DNA from: Mucilaginibacter sp. MD40
GTDB taxonomy: Bacteria > Bacteroidota > Bacteroidia > Sphingobacteriales > Sphingobacteriaceae
NCBI RefSeq assembly: GCF_002288635.1
Contig: NZ_NRSW01000001.1
Coordinates: 2,342,802-2,406,801 of the forward strand
Direction of reading: 5' to 3'
DNA length: 64,000 nucleotides
The notes beneath the pieces were generated by a model. That model searched no databases. It was given only the letters and a program-made list of their open reading frames with translations, and had not been told where the DNA came from. This document shows positions 24,052 through 33,932 of this stretch, piece after piece. Numbering within the stretch: position 1 is the stretch's first letter; every line of letters starts with the position of its first letter. The position numbers were made by a program, and so were the translations under genes.

Positions 24052-27000
24052 TTATTCTACAGTTATTTCATCTGCAAAAATATAGGATAGATTACCTTTG
24101 CTTTCATGCCAATCGGGCAGGGCACCATATTGTTTCGCTATAATCTTAATGTAGCGGGCGGTGCTATTTACCTTGCCGGTAAATTCCTGCGTTTGTGGCT
24201 GCAGGCTTGTTATATTTACTTTAGAATTGGTTGTCGCGGCCAGTTTATAATTTATGCCGTCGGCAGATATCCAATATTCAACTACCTTGGGAAACACAAT
24301 CCAGGAACGGGTATCCTGCAGTGTGCCGATACTCACCTGTTTTATGGGCTTTATCTTGCCCATATCAATTATCGCCACGAGGTCTTTCCCCTGGTAACCC
24401 TGCCAGTTACCTAAACGCCAGTTGGCAGTACCGTGTATGCCGTTTATTAATGTTTCATCGCCCTGGGCAGAATAGTTTGGCAGGTATTTGTTCAGGAGGG
24501 TTAATTTAATATCTCCGCGTATCTTAGTGAATACACCTTCATCAACAAAACTGGTATCACCCGAGTTAATAGCTATCGCTTTTATAGTTGTGGTTGCTGT
24601 AACGGATATAGGCTTGGTATACAAAGTTGATTGCGCAGTAGGCAAGCTACCATCAAGCGTATAATATATTTTAGCGGCGCTATCCGCGCAACCAATGGTT
24701 ACTGTAAGGTCTTGCTTAAAGGTACGGCTCACGGCATTTATATACGGGTTTGGCACGATCAAATGATCGCTGATCTTTGAAGATGGCCGCTCCAGTTCCT
24801 GCATAAACAATTTATTTTCCAGACTGCCGCTAAACACTTCCAGTTCACCCCCATTTGCGAGGTCGTCGTAGTTTAAATATAACTTGTTGTAAGGCTTTTT
24901 ATCAAGGCTTAAACCCTGAATGTAATTGTTTGCACGACTAATAGTGGCGCCAGGATTAGTGATAACGAATTGTTTACCATTCTCAAGGTTAAGAACAATG
25001 CGTTCAAACTGTGGGGTGGTTAACTGATACTGGTTTTGCCCGGGCATTGCATTGTAAAGTCCCAACGAGCTCATTACATACCATGCAGACATTTGGCCGC
25101 AATCCTCGTTACCTGATAAACCATCCGGTTTGGCGCTGTACTGCTCGCGTAAAAGCTTGCTTACATAGTATTGTGTTTTGTAAGGAGCATTAGTGAAATT
25201 GTACAAATAGGCAATATGGTGGCTGGGCTCGTTGCCATGCGCGTACTGGCCAACCAGGCCTGTAACATCATCCTGCTGCCTGCCGCTTAGTTTGGACGTT
25301 GTGGTAAAAATCTCATCCAGCTTTACTTCCAGTTTATTGATGCCGCCCAGGCTATTGGCCAGCCCTTCTACATCCTGCGGTACCAGGAAGCTATATTGCC
25401 AGGCATTACCTTCGGTATAATTATTATTGATCTCTGTAGGCTCGAAAGGAGTGTACCAGCCGCCATTTTCTCTCGCCTGCATAAAGCCGTTTTGGTTATT
25501 GTGTACGTTTTTCCAGTATTGGGCGCGCTTGATATATTCTGCATAATCCTGCGGCTTATTTAGCATTTTAGCCATTTGGGCTATGCACCAGTCGTCAATG
25601 GCATAATCCAGCGTTTTGGCTACCGATTCGTGCTCTACATCTGCCTGCACAGCGCCGGTAGCCCTGTAATTATCTAAACCAAACTGGTTACGGTTAACAG
25701 CTGCTTGCATAGCGGTAAAGGCTTCCTCGGCATTAAAATCGCGTATACCTTTGGCATAAGCATCCACTATTACCGGTATGGAGTGGTTGCCTACCATACA
25801 ATACGTTTCAGTTGTAGCTAATGGCCATATAGGTAATAAACCGCCCTGCTCGTAAATGGCTAAAAATGTCTTGATGAAATCAAGCGTGCGCTTTTTGTCG
25901 ATAATGTTGAGCAATGGGTTCTCTGCACGGTAAGTGTCCCACAGGGAGAAGGCCGTGTAATAGGTAAATCCGTTAGCGGTATGTACTTTTTGATCGGCCC
26001 CCCGGTATTGCCCATCCACATCGCTATAAATACTTGGCGCGGAGAAACAATGGTAAAGTGCTGTATAAAAAACGGTTTGTTTTACTTTTCCGTAATCGGG
26101 TTCCTCAACTTTCTTTTGTTTAGGTTGCGGACGGTTATATAAGTAAGGGTTGTACGGTTGTGATTGAGATGATTTGGACGGTGCGCCTCCTTCAACCTGT
26201 ATTTTGTTCAACTCATCATTCCAGGCCAATCGTGCAGATTTTACTATTTTCTTGAAATCAAAATCGGGCATTTCCGCGTCAAGGTTTTTCAATGCTCCTT
26301 CTGCACTTACGGCGGAAATACCAACCCTTGCGCTGATAATTCCCGGATTATTGAACCGGATATACATTTTCACGTTTTTACCTTCAACGCGTTTTTTACT
26401 ATCCTGTATGGCTTCGTTTAAAGCTATACCATAAGAGGCAAAGGGTTTTGAAAACTTAGCGTAAAAATAAACAGGCTGTTCGGTAGCCCATGACCGCGAC
26501 TTGCGATATCCTCGTATCTCATAATCGTTCACCACTTCTATCCATGAATCAAGCACTTCATCACGGTGTAAAAGATCGATGACAATGTTGCCTTCTTTAG
26601 CATCCTTGTAATCATACTTGTGCATACCGGCACGCAGGGTAGCCGTAAGCTCTACATTAATGTTGTATTTATCCAGTAAAGTGTGGTAATAGCCCGGGCT
26701 GGCATTTTCATTGTTTTTCTTAAAGCCCGAACGGTATTCGGTATTCTTTAATTTCGGTTCGCCGGTTGTGGGCATGAACAATACATCACAAAGATCGGGT
26801 ATACCTGTGCCGCTAAGATGCGTGTGCGAAAATCCGTAAACTACGGTGTCGGTGTAATGGTAGCCGGAACAACCGTCCCAACCTTCCAGGCGTGTATCGG
26901 GGCTTAGTTGTACCATACCAAACGGTAATACCGCGCCAGGATAGGTGTGGCCGTGACCGCCGGTTCCTATAAAGGGATCTACATACTGTGCGAAATCTTT

Positions 27001-27078
27001 TTTCTTCTTTTGAGCGAAAGATAATGCTGAAGCGAAAAGGAAATATGATAATAAAGCGATGCGAAAAGCAAGTTTCAT
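24052..27078 (-). CDS. Secreted GH92 alpha-mannosidase-type glycoside hydrolase with C-terminal accessory domains
   Basis: 1008 residues with a signal peptide (1-22, LSFAQ). The GH92 N-terminal sandwich begins with the family hallmark VDPFIGTGGHGHTYPGAVLPFGMVQLSPDT. The (alpha/alpha)6 catalytic domain includes NEDCGQMSAWYVMSSLGLY near ~680. Beyond ~770 come a chitobiase C-terminal-type beta domain (YYTLDGSLPTAQSTLY) and a discoidin/F5-8C-like domain to the end. GH92 enzymes are Ca2+-dependent exo-alpha-mannosidases that trim N-glycan or yeast mannan. No SusC/D pair is adjacent, so it is not in an evident polysaccharide utilisation locus. Linkage specificity cannot be read from sequence here. 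Confidence 0.93.
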   Translation of the reverse strand: MKLAFRIALLSYFLFASALSFAQKKKKDFAQYVDPFIGTGGHGHTYPGAVLPFGMVQLSPDTRLEGWDGCSGYHYTDTVVYGFSHTHLSGTGIPDLCDVLFMPTTGEPKLKNTEYRSGFKKNNENASPGYYHTLLDKYNINVELTATLRAGMHKYDYKDAKEGNIVIDLLHRDEVLDSWIEVVNDYEIRGYRKSRSWATEQPVYFYAKFSKPFASYGIALNEAIQDSKKRVEGKNVKMYIRFNNPGIISARVGISAVSAEGALKNLDAEMPDFDFKKIVKSARLAWNDELNKIQVEGGAPSKSSQSQPYNPYLYNRPQPKQKKVEEPDYGKVKQTVFYTALYHCFSAPSIYSDVDGQYRGADQKVHTANGFTYYTAFSLWDTYRAENPLLNIIDKKRTLDFIKTFLAIYEQGGLLPIWPLATTETYCMVGNHSIPVIVDAYAKGIRDFNAEEAFTAMQAAVNRNQFGLDNYRATGAVQADVEHESVAKTLDYAIDDWCIAQMAKMLNKPQDYAEYIKRAQYWKNVHNNQNGFMQARENGGWYTPFEPTEINNNYTEGNAWQYSFLVPQDVEGLANSLGGINKLEVKLDEIFTTTSKLSGRQQDDVTGLVGQYAHGNEPSHHIAYLYNFTNAPYKTQYYVSKLLREQYSAKPDGLSGNEDCGQMSAWYVMSSLGLYNAMPGQNQYQLTTPQFERIVLNLENGKQFVITNPGATISRANNYIQGLSLDKKPYNKLYLNYDDLANGGELEVFSGSLENKLFMQELERPSSKISDHLIVPNPYINAVSRTFKQDLTVTIGCADSAAKIYYTLDGSLPTAQSTLYTKPISVTATTTIKAIAINSGDTSFVDEGVFTKIRGDIKLTLLNKYLPNYSAQGDETLINGIHGTANWRLGNWQGYQGKDLVAIIDMGKIKPIKQVSIGTLQDTRSWIVFPKVVEYWISADGINYKLAATTNSKVNITSLQPQTQEFTGKVNSTARYIKIIAKQYGALPDWHESKGNLSYIFADEITVE

Positions 27079-27154
27079 TTAATGGATTTTAAATACGCAA
27101 ATTACAAGTTTGGTACTCAAATTTCTCATTAAAAAAACGCGCTAATAAAACCAG

Positions 27155-27934
27155 CTAACGTATATCAAAATCGTCCGCGTCTTTTAAGAAAGGTAAGGCG
27201 CGCCTGGCTTTTTTCACTTCATCGCCGATGATAGAAAAAGTATAGACATCCTCCTCATCGCGTTTGTAATATACCACGTTACCATTAGGATCAATACAGG
27301 TAGAATCGCCGGAATGGTATATCTCGTTGCCATCGTGCCCAACACGGTTAACACCAATTACATAGGCCTGGTTCTCTACTGCACGTGCGGGTATAAGGGT
27401 ACGCCAGTGCAGGGCTCTTTTCTCCGGCCAGTTAGCAACAATGATCAAAAGGTCATATTCCTGCTCGGGTATATTCCTTAACCATACCGGGAAACGCAGG
27501 TCATAGCATATTACAGGGCATATGCGCCAGCCATTCAACTCAACTATTAGTTTTTTTGTACCCGCTAAGTAAGTATTGTGCTCTTTGCCTAATGCAAAAA
27601 GGTGGCGCTTGTCGTAGTACTCATAAGTGCCGTCAGGTCGCATCCATATCAGGCGATTGAAGTATTTGCCGTCTTCGGTTATTATCAGGCTGCCGGTTAC
27701 TACAGCGTCAAATTTTTCGGCTGTTTTTTGCATCCATTGCATGGTTTTACCATTCATGGGTTCGCCCAGTTCCGCGGCATTCATGGTAAAACCGGTATTG
27801 AACATCTCCGGCAATATAATGAGGTTGGTTTTCTCCCGAATATTGGACAACCGCAGGGATATATTCTGCAGGTTTTTATCAGTGTTTTCCCAAAACAGGT
27901 ATCCCTGATAAACGGTGATCTTTAAGTTATCCAT
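27155..27934 (-). CDS. Omega-amidase (nitrilase superfamily, YafV type)
   Basis: 259 residues, cytoplasmic. The nitrilase catalytic triad is visible: Glu in LIILPEMFNTGF (~43), Lys in DKRHLFALGKEH (~109) and Cys in CPVICYDLRFPVWLRN (~143). This branch hydrolyses 2-oxoglutaramate and 2-oxosuccinamate, the toxic products of Gln/Asn transamination. The neighbour upstream on the same strand (53 bp) is a methionine/glutamine-type aminotransferase, which fits the transaminase plus omega-amidase methionine salvage couple. Confidence 0.88.
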   Translation of the reverse strand: MDNLKITVYQGYLFWENTDKNLQNISLRLSNIREKTNLIILPEMFNTGFTMNAAELGEPMNGKTMQWMQKTAEKFDAVVTGSLIITEDGKYFNRLIWMRPDGTYEYYDKRHLFALGKEHNTYLAGTKKLIVELNGWRICPVICYDLRFPVWLRNIPEQEYDLLIIVANWPEKRALHWRTLIPARAVENQAYVIGVNRVGHDGNEIYHSGDSTCIDPNGNVVYYKRDEEDVYTFSIIGDEVKKARRALPFLKDADDFDIR

Positions 27935-27986
27935 AAGCTTGTTCCTGAGGCGACGAATAATTTTTTACGTAAATATTTCCGTAAGG

Positions 27987-29132
27987 TTAAACCCTTTGTA
28001 ATCTTTCAACGGCTTTATCCAAAGTTTCTTGTTTTTTGGCAAAACAAAATCGTAAGATATGCCTGTCTGTGCCCTTGCGGTAAAAAGCCGAAACCGGTAT
28101 GGCTGCTACCCCAATTTCGGTGGTAAGGCGCAAGGCAAAATCAGTGTCCTTTTCGTCTGTAATGCCTTCATAACTCACTGATTGAAAGTATGTACCAGCA
28201 CAAGGTAATAATTTGAACCTGCTATGCGCTAATCCATTCCGGAAGTTATCCCGTTTTTCGCTAAAAAAGTCAGGTAAGCTTTCATAATGGTTCACATTCT
28301 TTAAATATTCGGCTATGGCGTGCTGCATAGGTGTATTTACGCTGAATACCAGGAACTGGTGTATCTTCCTGAACTCTTGCATAAGGTAGGCCGGCGCAAT
28401 GCAGTAACCTACTTTCCATCCTGTTGCGTGGAATGTTTTACCGAATGATGCCACTATCAAACTACGCTCTTTTAATAGTGGGTAGCGGGCCATGCTGCGG
28501 TGCACATCTCCGTCAAACACCAGATGCTCGTAAACCTCATCGCTCAATATCAGTATATCCTGGTTTTTTACCAAAGCGCTTAACTGTTCTATGTCATCCT
28601 CGCTTAATACGGTAGCCGTTGGGTTGTGCGGAGAGTTAAGGATGATCATCCTGGTTTTATTGGTAATGAGCCTTTTTACCATATCCCAGGGAATACGGTA
28701 ATCAGGCGGTTCCAATTCCAAAGACTTTACTACGCCACCCATCAACTTAACCGCTGGTGCATAACAGTCATAGGCAGGTTCAAACATAATTACCTCATCA
28801 TTAGGATGTATCACCGCGCTTATGGCGGTAAATATGCCCTGCGTGGCGCCTGCTGTTACGGTGATCTCTGTTTCAGGGTCATATACCGCGCCGTAAAGCC
28901 GTTCTGTTTTTATGGCTATCTGCTCGCGCAAGGCAGGCAAACCGGCCATAGGAGCGTACTGGTTATATCCCGCCTGCATGACTTTGGTTACCATTTCAAT
29001 TAACTCTGGAGAGCAATCATAATCAGGAAAACCCTGTGATAAATTAATAGCACTATGCTTTGCTGCCAGGGCAGACATGGTAGTAAAGATGGTTGTACCG
29101 GTTTGTGGTAGCTTTGAAATAACTGGTATCAT
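27987..29132 (-). CDS. PLP-dependent methionine/glutamine-type aminotransferase (YbdL/KAT family)
   Basis: 381 residues, fold type I class I aminotransferase. N-terminal INLSQGFPDYDCSPELIE and YAPMAGLPALREQIA are characteristic of YbdL and kynurenine aminotransferase I. The PLP lysine lies in SFGKTFHATGWKVGY (~236), and the conserved NSPHNPTATV motif is at ~165. It transaminates methionine and aromatic amino acids or their keto-acids with glutamine. With the adjacent omega-amidase it makes keto-methiobutyrate recycling effectively irreversible. No partner genes for the rest of methionine salvage are visible nearby. Confidence 0.9.
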   Translation of the reverse strand: MIPVISKLPQTGTTIFTTMSALAAKHSAINLSQGFPDYDCSPELIEMVTKVMQAGYNQYAPMAGLPALREQIAIKTERLYGAVYDPETEITVTAGATQGIFTAISAVIHPNDEVIMFEPAYDCYAPAVKLMGGVVKSLELEPPDYRIPWDMVKRLITNKTRMIILNSPHNPTATVLSEDDIEQLSALVKNQDILILSDEVYEHLVFDGDVHRSMARYPLLKERSLIVASFGKTFHATGWKVGYCIAPAYLMQEFRKIHQFLVFSVNTPMQHAIAEYLKNVNHYESLPDFFSEKRDNFRNGLAHSRFKLLPCAGTYFQSVSYEGITDEKDTDFALRLTTEIGVAAIPVSAFYRKGTDRHILRFCFAKKQETLDKAVERLQRV

Positions 29133-29362
29133 CGGCGGCTAAAATAACCATTACACCATAAAATCCGCCGAACAAGTAAATAATTTACTTTCGGAGTTTC
29201 AGTGTGAGTTGGTATGATTGTTCTATTAATTATTAGTACTTGTTTTCTTATGTTAATTTAATGCGGATAAAATGACTTTTAAACTATCTAATATTAACAA
29301 CGCTGCAAAACAATTAAATGTTACCTGTATTTTGTATTGTGTTGATTATTTACCTTAGTAGA

Positions 29363-30334
29363 ATGAAACTGATACGTTATTATTTCTTGGCCTTCTCACT
29401 AATTTTAATCATCGCTGCCTGTTCATCAAAAAAGAGCGATGTGCCAGTAGTTGGCTTTGTTGACGCGTTTGAAGATGCTACTATATCACAAGCTAAAAAT
29501 GGTTTTGTAGATGCTTTAAAGGCCAATGGCTACAGCGAAGAAAAGGGAAACATCAAAATAAAATATAACAACGCACAAGGGAGCATTCCAACACTTTCTC
29601 AAATTGTTAATCAACTGGTGGCAGAACGGGTTGATCTTTTGGGTACTTCTACAACGCTTGCAACAGTGGCTGCGATACAAAAAACCAAGATTATTCCTAT
29701 TTTCCAGATGGTGTCGCCTACACCGGAGCGCATGAAGGTAGCCGATGCCAACGGTAAGGGACCCGCCAATCTTTTCGGTACGATGGAAGATCTCAATTAC
29801 ATCGATACATCTTTCGCAATTATTCCAAAACTGGTTAAGCCTAAGGGATTGCAACTGGTTGTGGGCATGATCTACAACCAGTCCGAACCACAATCGGCCG
29901 ATGCATTGCAACGTATACAGGGGCTTGCAGCTAAGCTTGGCGTTAAGATCATAGCGTTACCGCTTAACTCATCTGCCGATGCGCAATTGGTTACGCAAGG
30001 TTTGTTGGGTAAAGGTATCGACGCATTTTTTGCCAACCCTGACAATACTGTTTTTGCCGCGTTTGAAACCATATTAAAAAGTTGTAATGATAAAGATGTA
30101 CCCATTTTTACCAGCGAAGCAGGCCTGGTACAAAGAGGAGCAGTGGCCGCGTTTGGCGCCGATATTTATCAATGGGGCTATCAATCGGGCTTACAGGCTG
30201 CACAATACCTGAAATCCCACAAAACCGACGGGCTTAAACTTGAAATGGTAAAAGTGCGTAAACGTGTTTATAATCCTGCCGTAACTAAACACTTCAATAT
30301 TAATATACCTGCAGGTTTTGAAGCCGTAAAATAA
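29363..30334 (+). CDS. ABC transporter substrate-binding lipoprotein, TrpX-like (PF04392 type)
   Basis: 323 residues from the ATG at 29363 (an upstream start would place 15 extra hydrophobic residues before the signal). The lipobox is LIIAACSS, so it is membrane-anchored. The fold is periplasmic-binding type I-like: VPVVGFVDAFEDATISQAKNGFVDALKANGY, then LVAERVDLLGTSTTLATVAAI, and GKGIDAFFANPDNTVFAAFE. In Firmicutes this family pairs with TrpY/TrpZ as a predicted tryptophan or tyrosine importer. The stop overlaps the permease start by one base (TAATG). Confidence 0.88.
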   Translation: MKLIRYYFLAFSLILIIAACSSKKSDVPVVGFVDAFEDATISQAKNGFVDALKANGYSEEKGNIKIKYNNAQGSIPTLSQIVNQLVAERVDLLGTSTTLATVAAIQKTKIIPIFQMVSPTPERMKVADANGKGPANLFGTMEDLNYIDTSFAIIPKLVKPKGLQLVVGMIYNQSEPQSADALQRIQGLAAKLGVKIIALPLNSSADAQLVTQGLLGKGIDAFFANPDNTVFAAFETILKSCNDKDVPIFTSEAGLVQRGAVAAFGADIYQWGYQSGLQAAQYLKSHKTDGLKLEMVKVRKRVYNPAVTKHFNINIPAGFEAVK

Positions 30335-31200
30335 TGGAGTTTTACCTGACCGCCATATTACAGGGCTTTTGTTTTGCCGGCATTGCATTCGGGATATATA
30401 TATCTATGAAAATATTTAATATTCCGGATATCACCACAGATGGTAGTTATACTTTAGGTGGCGCGGTTACCGGCGTAATGCTCACGCATCATCAGCCTGG
30501 TTATTTGATATTTCTAAGCGTTCTTTTAGCCGGTGCAGTAGCAGGTGCGCTTACAGGTCTAATTCATACTAAACTTAAAATAAATGCCTTGTTAGCGGGT
30601 ATATTAGTGATGACTGCACTATACTCTGTAAACCTTACCATCCTTGGACGTTCTAACGTGCCTTTGTTGAACGTTTCCAATTTGTTTTCTATACTAAGTA
30701 GTACACAAGACAGCGTTTCGAAATCATTACTCATCGTAATTGTCTTTATCGTTATGATTATGCTGATTATTGGTTACATACTCAAAACAGATTTTGGCAT
30801 TGCTATGCGGGCAACCGGTAATAGTGAACCCATGATAAGGGCACTTGGAGTAAATACTGATAGAATGAAGATCATAGGCCTCGCGATGGCCAATGCCCTT
30901 ACAGCTTTAAGCGGTTACCTGATGGCACAGCAGCAAGGTTATGCTGATATTAATATGGGAATAGGCAGCGTCATTATCGGGTTGGGGTCAGTTATCATTG
31001 CAGAAACCATTATAAACTGGCTGCAAATAACTTCAGTATGGCTTAATTTACTCCTCGTTTTGGCCGGAGCAATTGTATTTCAACTCGTATTGGCCTTTAC
31101 ACTGAGTATTGGTGTTGATGCCAATTTGTTAAAATTGGTAATTGCCTTGTTTGTACTTATTATTGTGGGGATACCACGCTTAATTCGAAGGGAAATATGA
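30334..31200 (+). CDS. ABC transporter permease, TrpY-like (branched-chain-type BPD family)
   Basis: 288 residues with about eight hydrophobic segments. Typical motifs are NIPDITTDGSYTLGGAVTGVML near the start, GIAMRATGNSEPMIRALGVNTDRMKIIGLAMANALTALSGYL (the coupling-loop region, ~150-195) and GIGSVIIGLGSVIIAETI. Its start overlaps the binding protein's stop and its stop overlaps the ATPase's start by 4 bp (ATGA), so the three are translationally coupled and form one importer. Confidence 0.9.
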   Translation: MEFYLTAILQGFCFAGIAFGIYISMKIFNIPDITTDGSYTLGGAVTGVMLTHHQPGYLIFLSVLLAGAVAGALTGLIHTKLKINALLAGILVMTALYSVNLTILGRSNVPLLNVSNLFSILSSTQDSVSKSLLIVIVFIVMIMLIIGYILKTDFGIAMRATGNSEPMIRALGVNTDRMKIIGLAMANALTALSGYLMAQQQGYADINMGIGSVIIGLGSVIIAETIINWLQITSVWLNLLLVLAGAIVFQLVLAFTLSIGVDANLLKLVIALFVLIIVGIPRLIRREI

Positions 31201-31946
31201 TAGCGCTTAACGATGTCAGCAAAACCTTTAACCCGGGAAAAGCGAACGCGATAAACGCACTTGGCTCTGTAAACCTGCAAATAGCCGAAGGCGAATATGT
31301 AATTATAGTTGGTGCTAATGGTTCGGGCAAGTCAACATTGCTCAATGTCATATCAGGCAGTATACTTCCCAACGAGGGGAGCGTTATAATTGATAGTAAT
31401 GACGTAACCAAATTACCTGAGCACCAACGCAGCAAATGGATTGCCCGTATATTCCAAAACCCTTTGTTGGGTACTGCGGCTGACCTAAGCATTATTGATA
31501 ATTTTCGTCTTGCAGCATTGCGTACCCAAACTAAATCACTCACTATCGGTAAAACTACCGAATTTAAAAACAAAGTGCGTGACCGTATAGCTAACTTGAA
31601 CATGGGCCTTGAAAACAAACTGGAGCAGCCCATTGGTACTTTATCCGGCGGACAAAGGCAGGCGCTTACTTTATTGATGAGCGTGATGGACAATTGTAAA
31701 ATACTTTTGTTAGATGAGCCCACAGCCGCCTTGGACCCACGTTCTGCTACAAATATTTTGCGCATAGCCGATGATATTATCAAGCAGTTTAAACTCACCG
31801 CGGTGATGGTAACGCATAATTTAAAAGATGCTGTTAATTATGGCTCGCGTATTATTCAAATGGACGAAGGGAATATTTTAAAAGACATTACAGGTATAGA
31901 AAAAAGCACATTAAAACAAACTGATGTGTTTGAATGGTTTGGATAA
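31197..31946 (+). CDS. ABC transporter ATPase, TrpZ-like
   Basis: 249 residues. Walker A is GANGSGKST (~39-47), the signature LSGGQRQAL (~142-150) and Walker B ILLLDEPTAALDP (~162-174), with an H-loop (VMVTHNL). This is the PF00005 ATPase of the TrpXYZ-type importer, coupled to the permease by a 4-bp overlap. Whether the substrate is tryptophan here is unproven; notably, a trp biosynthesis operon lies 15 kb downstream in this same window. Confidence 0.93.
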   Translation: MIALNDVSKTFNPGKANAINALGSVNLQIAEGEYVIIVGANGSGKSTLLNVISGSILPNEGSVIIDSNDVTKLPEHQRSKWIARIFQNPLLGTAADLSIIDNFRLAALRTQTKSLTIGKTTEFKNKVRDRIANLNMGLENKLEQPIGTLSGGQRQALTLLMSVMDNCKILLLDEPTAALDPRSATNILRIADDIIKQFKLTAVMVTHNLKDAVNYGSRIIQMDEGNILKDITGIEKSTLKQTDVFEWFG

Positions 31947-31980
31947 AAACTGGCAAAGAAATTGTATTAAAGCCAGTACT

Positions 31981-32223
31981 ATGAAAAACACAACATTTGA
32001 AAATATATTTGACGCTTACCAGTTAGTAAGTGGCGCTAAAATAAAAGCAAAGAACTACGATGAAATATTCGAGCTGGGCGCTTACGATGGTAATAAACGG
32101 GGTTATACACTCTATGCTTTTGAGAACGGCGTAAGGTTTGACGATTTTAGTGTGATTATTTCCGAAAAAGAACTGATGAACAACTATCAGATTGAAAAAA
32201 TTAAAGTAAATCAGGCGGCGTAA
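31981..32223 (+). CDS. Small soluble protein of unknown function
   Basis: 80 residues from the ATG at 31981, 34 bp after the ATPase gene and probably the last gene of that operon (terminator at 32328-32361). It is mixed alpha/beta (FENIFDAYQLVSGAKIKAKNYDEIFELGAYDGNKRGYTLYAFENGVRFDDFSVIISEKEL), with no signal peptide or membrane helix. I do not recognise a family. Confidence 0.6.
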   Translation: MKNTTFENIFDAYQLVSGAKIKAKNYDEIFELGAYDGNKRGYTLYAFENGVRFDDFSVIISEKELMNNYQIEKIKVNQAA

Positions 32224-32327
32224 GCTTCCTGAAGAGCGCCGTTACCATAAACCTGAGTGCATTTGTACGTGCAGGTAATACCTTATCCCTCAGGTATGCA
32301 AAATGTAATGGCGCTTATTTATTAAAC

Positions 32328-32361
32328 GAAAAAAAGGTAAGCGCTTGCTTACCTTTTTTTC
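32328..32361. terminator. Bidirectional terminator between convergent units
   Basis: Perfect 15-bp arms (GAAAAAAAGGTAAGC) around GCTT, with A-run and T-run flanks, so it works for both the importer operon and the minus-strand sorbosone dehydrogenase-like gene. Confidence 0.9.
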
Positions 32362-32369
32362 GTTATGTC

Positions 32370-33674
32370 TTATTTCTTGTAGGATATTTTGTAAATGTAT
32401 CCTTTGGAATCATCAGTTACATACAGTGACCCATCTGGCCCCTGTGCTAAGCCACATGGGCGGTGCTGTGCAGCACCTTTTGCGGTATTTTGAGGCGAGC
32501 CTGAAAAATTATCCGCAAAAACTACTCCGTCGCCACTTGGCTTGCCATCTTTAAACACTTGGAATACCACATAATAACCTGCCTGTGGTTCCGGTGCGCG
32601 GTTCCATGATCCGTGGAAAGCTATAAAAGCGCCGTTTTTGTATTGTTCGGGGAACTGGCTGGCTGTATAAAATAGTAAGCCGTTAGGAGCAAGGTGGCCA
32701 GGGTAAGCCGCTACCGGATCAATAAACTTGCTATCACCTTCTTTTTTGCCATCGCCACCATATTCAGGGGCCAGCATTTTCTTTTTCTGCAACTGATCGT
32801 AATAAATATATGGCCATCCGGCGTTATCGCCTTTTTTTAGCGCGTACATACATTCTGCAGGCAACTCGGCTTGCTGTTGAACGGTGTACAGGTCAGGAAA
32901 TAAATCGTGCAAACCGTCGCGGCCATGTTGCATCACAAACAATTGGTTATCCTGCTTATTCCAGTCGAGCCCTACCACGTTGCGTAAGCCGGTGGCATAG
33001 TGCACACCATCTTTATAAGTTTGGTTAGGCTTGTCGGCTTTAAACTGCCATATACCGCCTGCCGAATCTAATATAGGGCAGTCTTTTTGTCCCAATGACC
33101 CTTTTTCCCTGTCTTTTATCTGGCATGAATTAGAGTAAGCACCAATATTAGTATATAAGTTACCTGCATCATCCAGTACTATTGATTTTGATTCGTGCTG
33201 ATGACGGTCGATCAACCCGGTCACAATCTTTTCAGGTTTTGATGGGTCTATTACTTCATCTTTATCGTTGAGCTTATAGCGGTAAATATCCTGGTTAGAT
33301 GAAGCGTACAAATAGCCATTTTTAATGGTGATACCGGTACCGCCGTAGTCGCCGAAACTGGCTTTCACTTCAGCTGCACCATTGTTTTCAACAAGCATTA
33401 AAATGCCTTTGCCATCCTTAGGCTGGCCAAGTTTAACGTAAATAACTCCCTTTGGCGATACCACGATATGGCGTGTACCACCCAGATCTTTTGCAATAAC
33501 CGTTGCCGTGAAACCATCCGGAACAGCTATGCCGGCTGCAGTTTTTGTAGTATCTGCTGAGCTTTTTAGGGTATCGTCAACAGCTGTTTTACTGTTATTG
33601 CTTTTACAGGCGTTAAACAGTACCGATGCTGATAGGGCAAGGGCCGGCAAAACAATTTTGAGTGTTTTATTCAT
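32370..33674 (-). CDS. PQQ-dependent sugar dehydrogenase-like lipoprotein (sorbosone/glucose dehydrogenase fold)
   Basis: 434 residues. A lipobox near residue 22 (SVLFNACKS) is followed by a Ser/Thr/Lys-rich linker. A six-bladed propeller of the soluble GDH/L-sorbosone dehydrogenase family follows: GFTATVIAKDLGGTRHIVVSPKGVIYVKLG, then GLRNVVGLDWNKQDNQLFVMQHGRD, then RPCGLAQGPDGSLYVTDD at the end. Members oxidise sugars or aldoses in the periplasm with PQQ; many Bacteroidota copies have unproven activity. It is monocistronic by position. The substrate and even PQQ use are inferences from fold. Confidence 0.85.
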   Translation of the reverse strand: MNKTLKIVLPALALSASVLFNACKSNNSKTAVDDTLKSSADTTKTAAGIAVPDGFTATVIAKDLGGTRHIVVSPKGVIYVKLGQPKDGKGILMLVENNGAAEVKASFGDYGGTGITIKNGYLYASSNQDIYRYKLNDKDEVIDPSKPEKIVTGLIDRHQHESKSIVLDDAGNLYTNIGAYSNSCQIKDREKGSLGQKDCPILDSAGGIWQFKADKPNQTYKDGVHYATGLRNVVGLDWNKQDNQLFVMQHGRDGLHDLFPDLYTVQQQAELPAECMYALKKGDNAGWPYIYYDQLQKKKMLAPEYGGDGKKEGDSKFIDPVAAYPGHLAPNGLLFYTASQFPEQYKNGAFIAFHGSWNRAPEPQAGYYVVFQVFKDGKPSGDGVVFADNFSGSPQNTAKGAAQHRPCGLAQGPDGSLYVTDDSKGYIYKISYKK

Positions 33675-33932
33675 GATATAAGATGTTAGTTAAAGTTGCA
33701 CACAAGAATTGATTAGAAATAGTTCACCAAGTTAATAAATACAGTTGGCCTTAAATTGTGTTTGCTAATCATCTGCGTAACATTTTTAAGACGTTTGTTT
33801 TCGTAATTATATTTTAATTTATTACTGCCGTGAAAAATTAAATATTGATATATGGATTTGTAGTGATATTTTTTTATGAGTAATTAAACTCTATATATTC
33901 TCTGCCGTCATAAGTTTATAAAATTTAAAGTT

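Noticed and set aside
29133..29362. Riboswitch or T-box before the TrpX-like importer
   Set aside because: The 230-bp upstream region is A/T-rich with no stable hairpin pair or Trp-rich leader frame.
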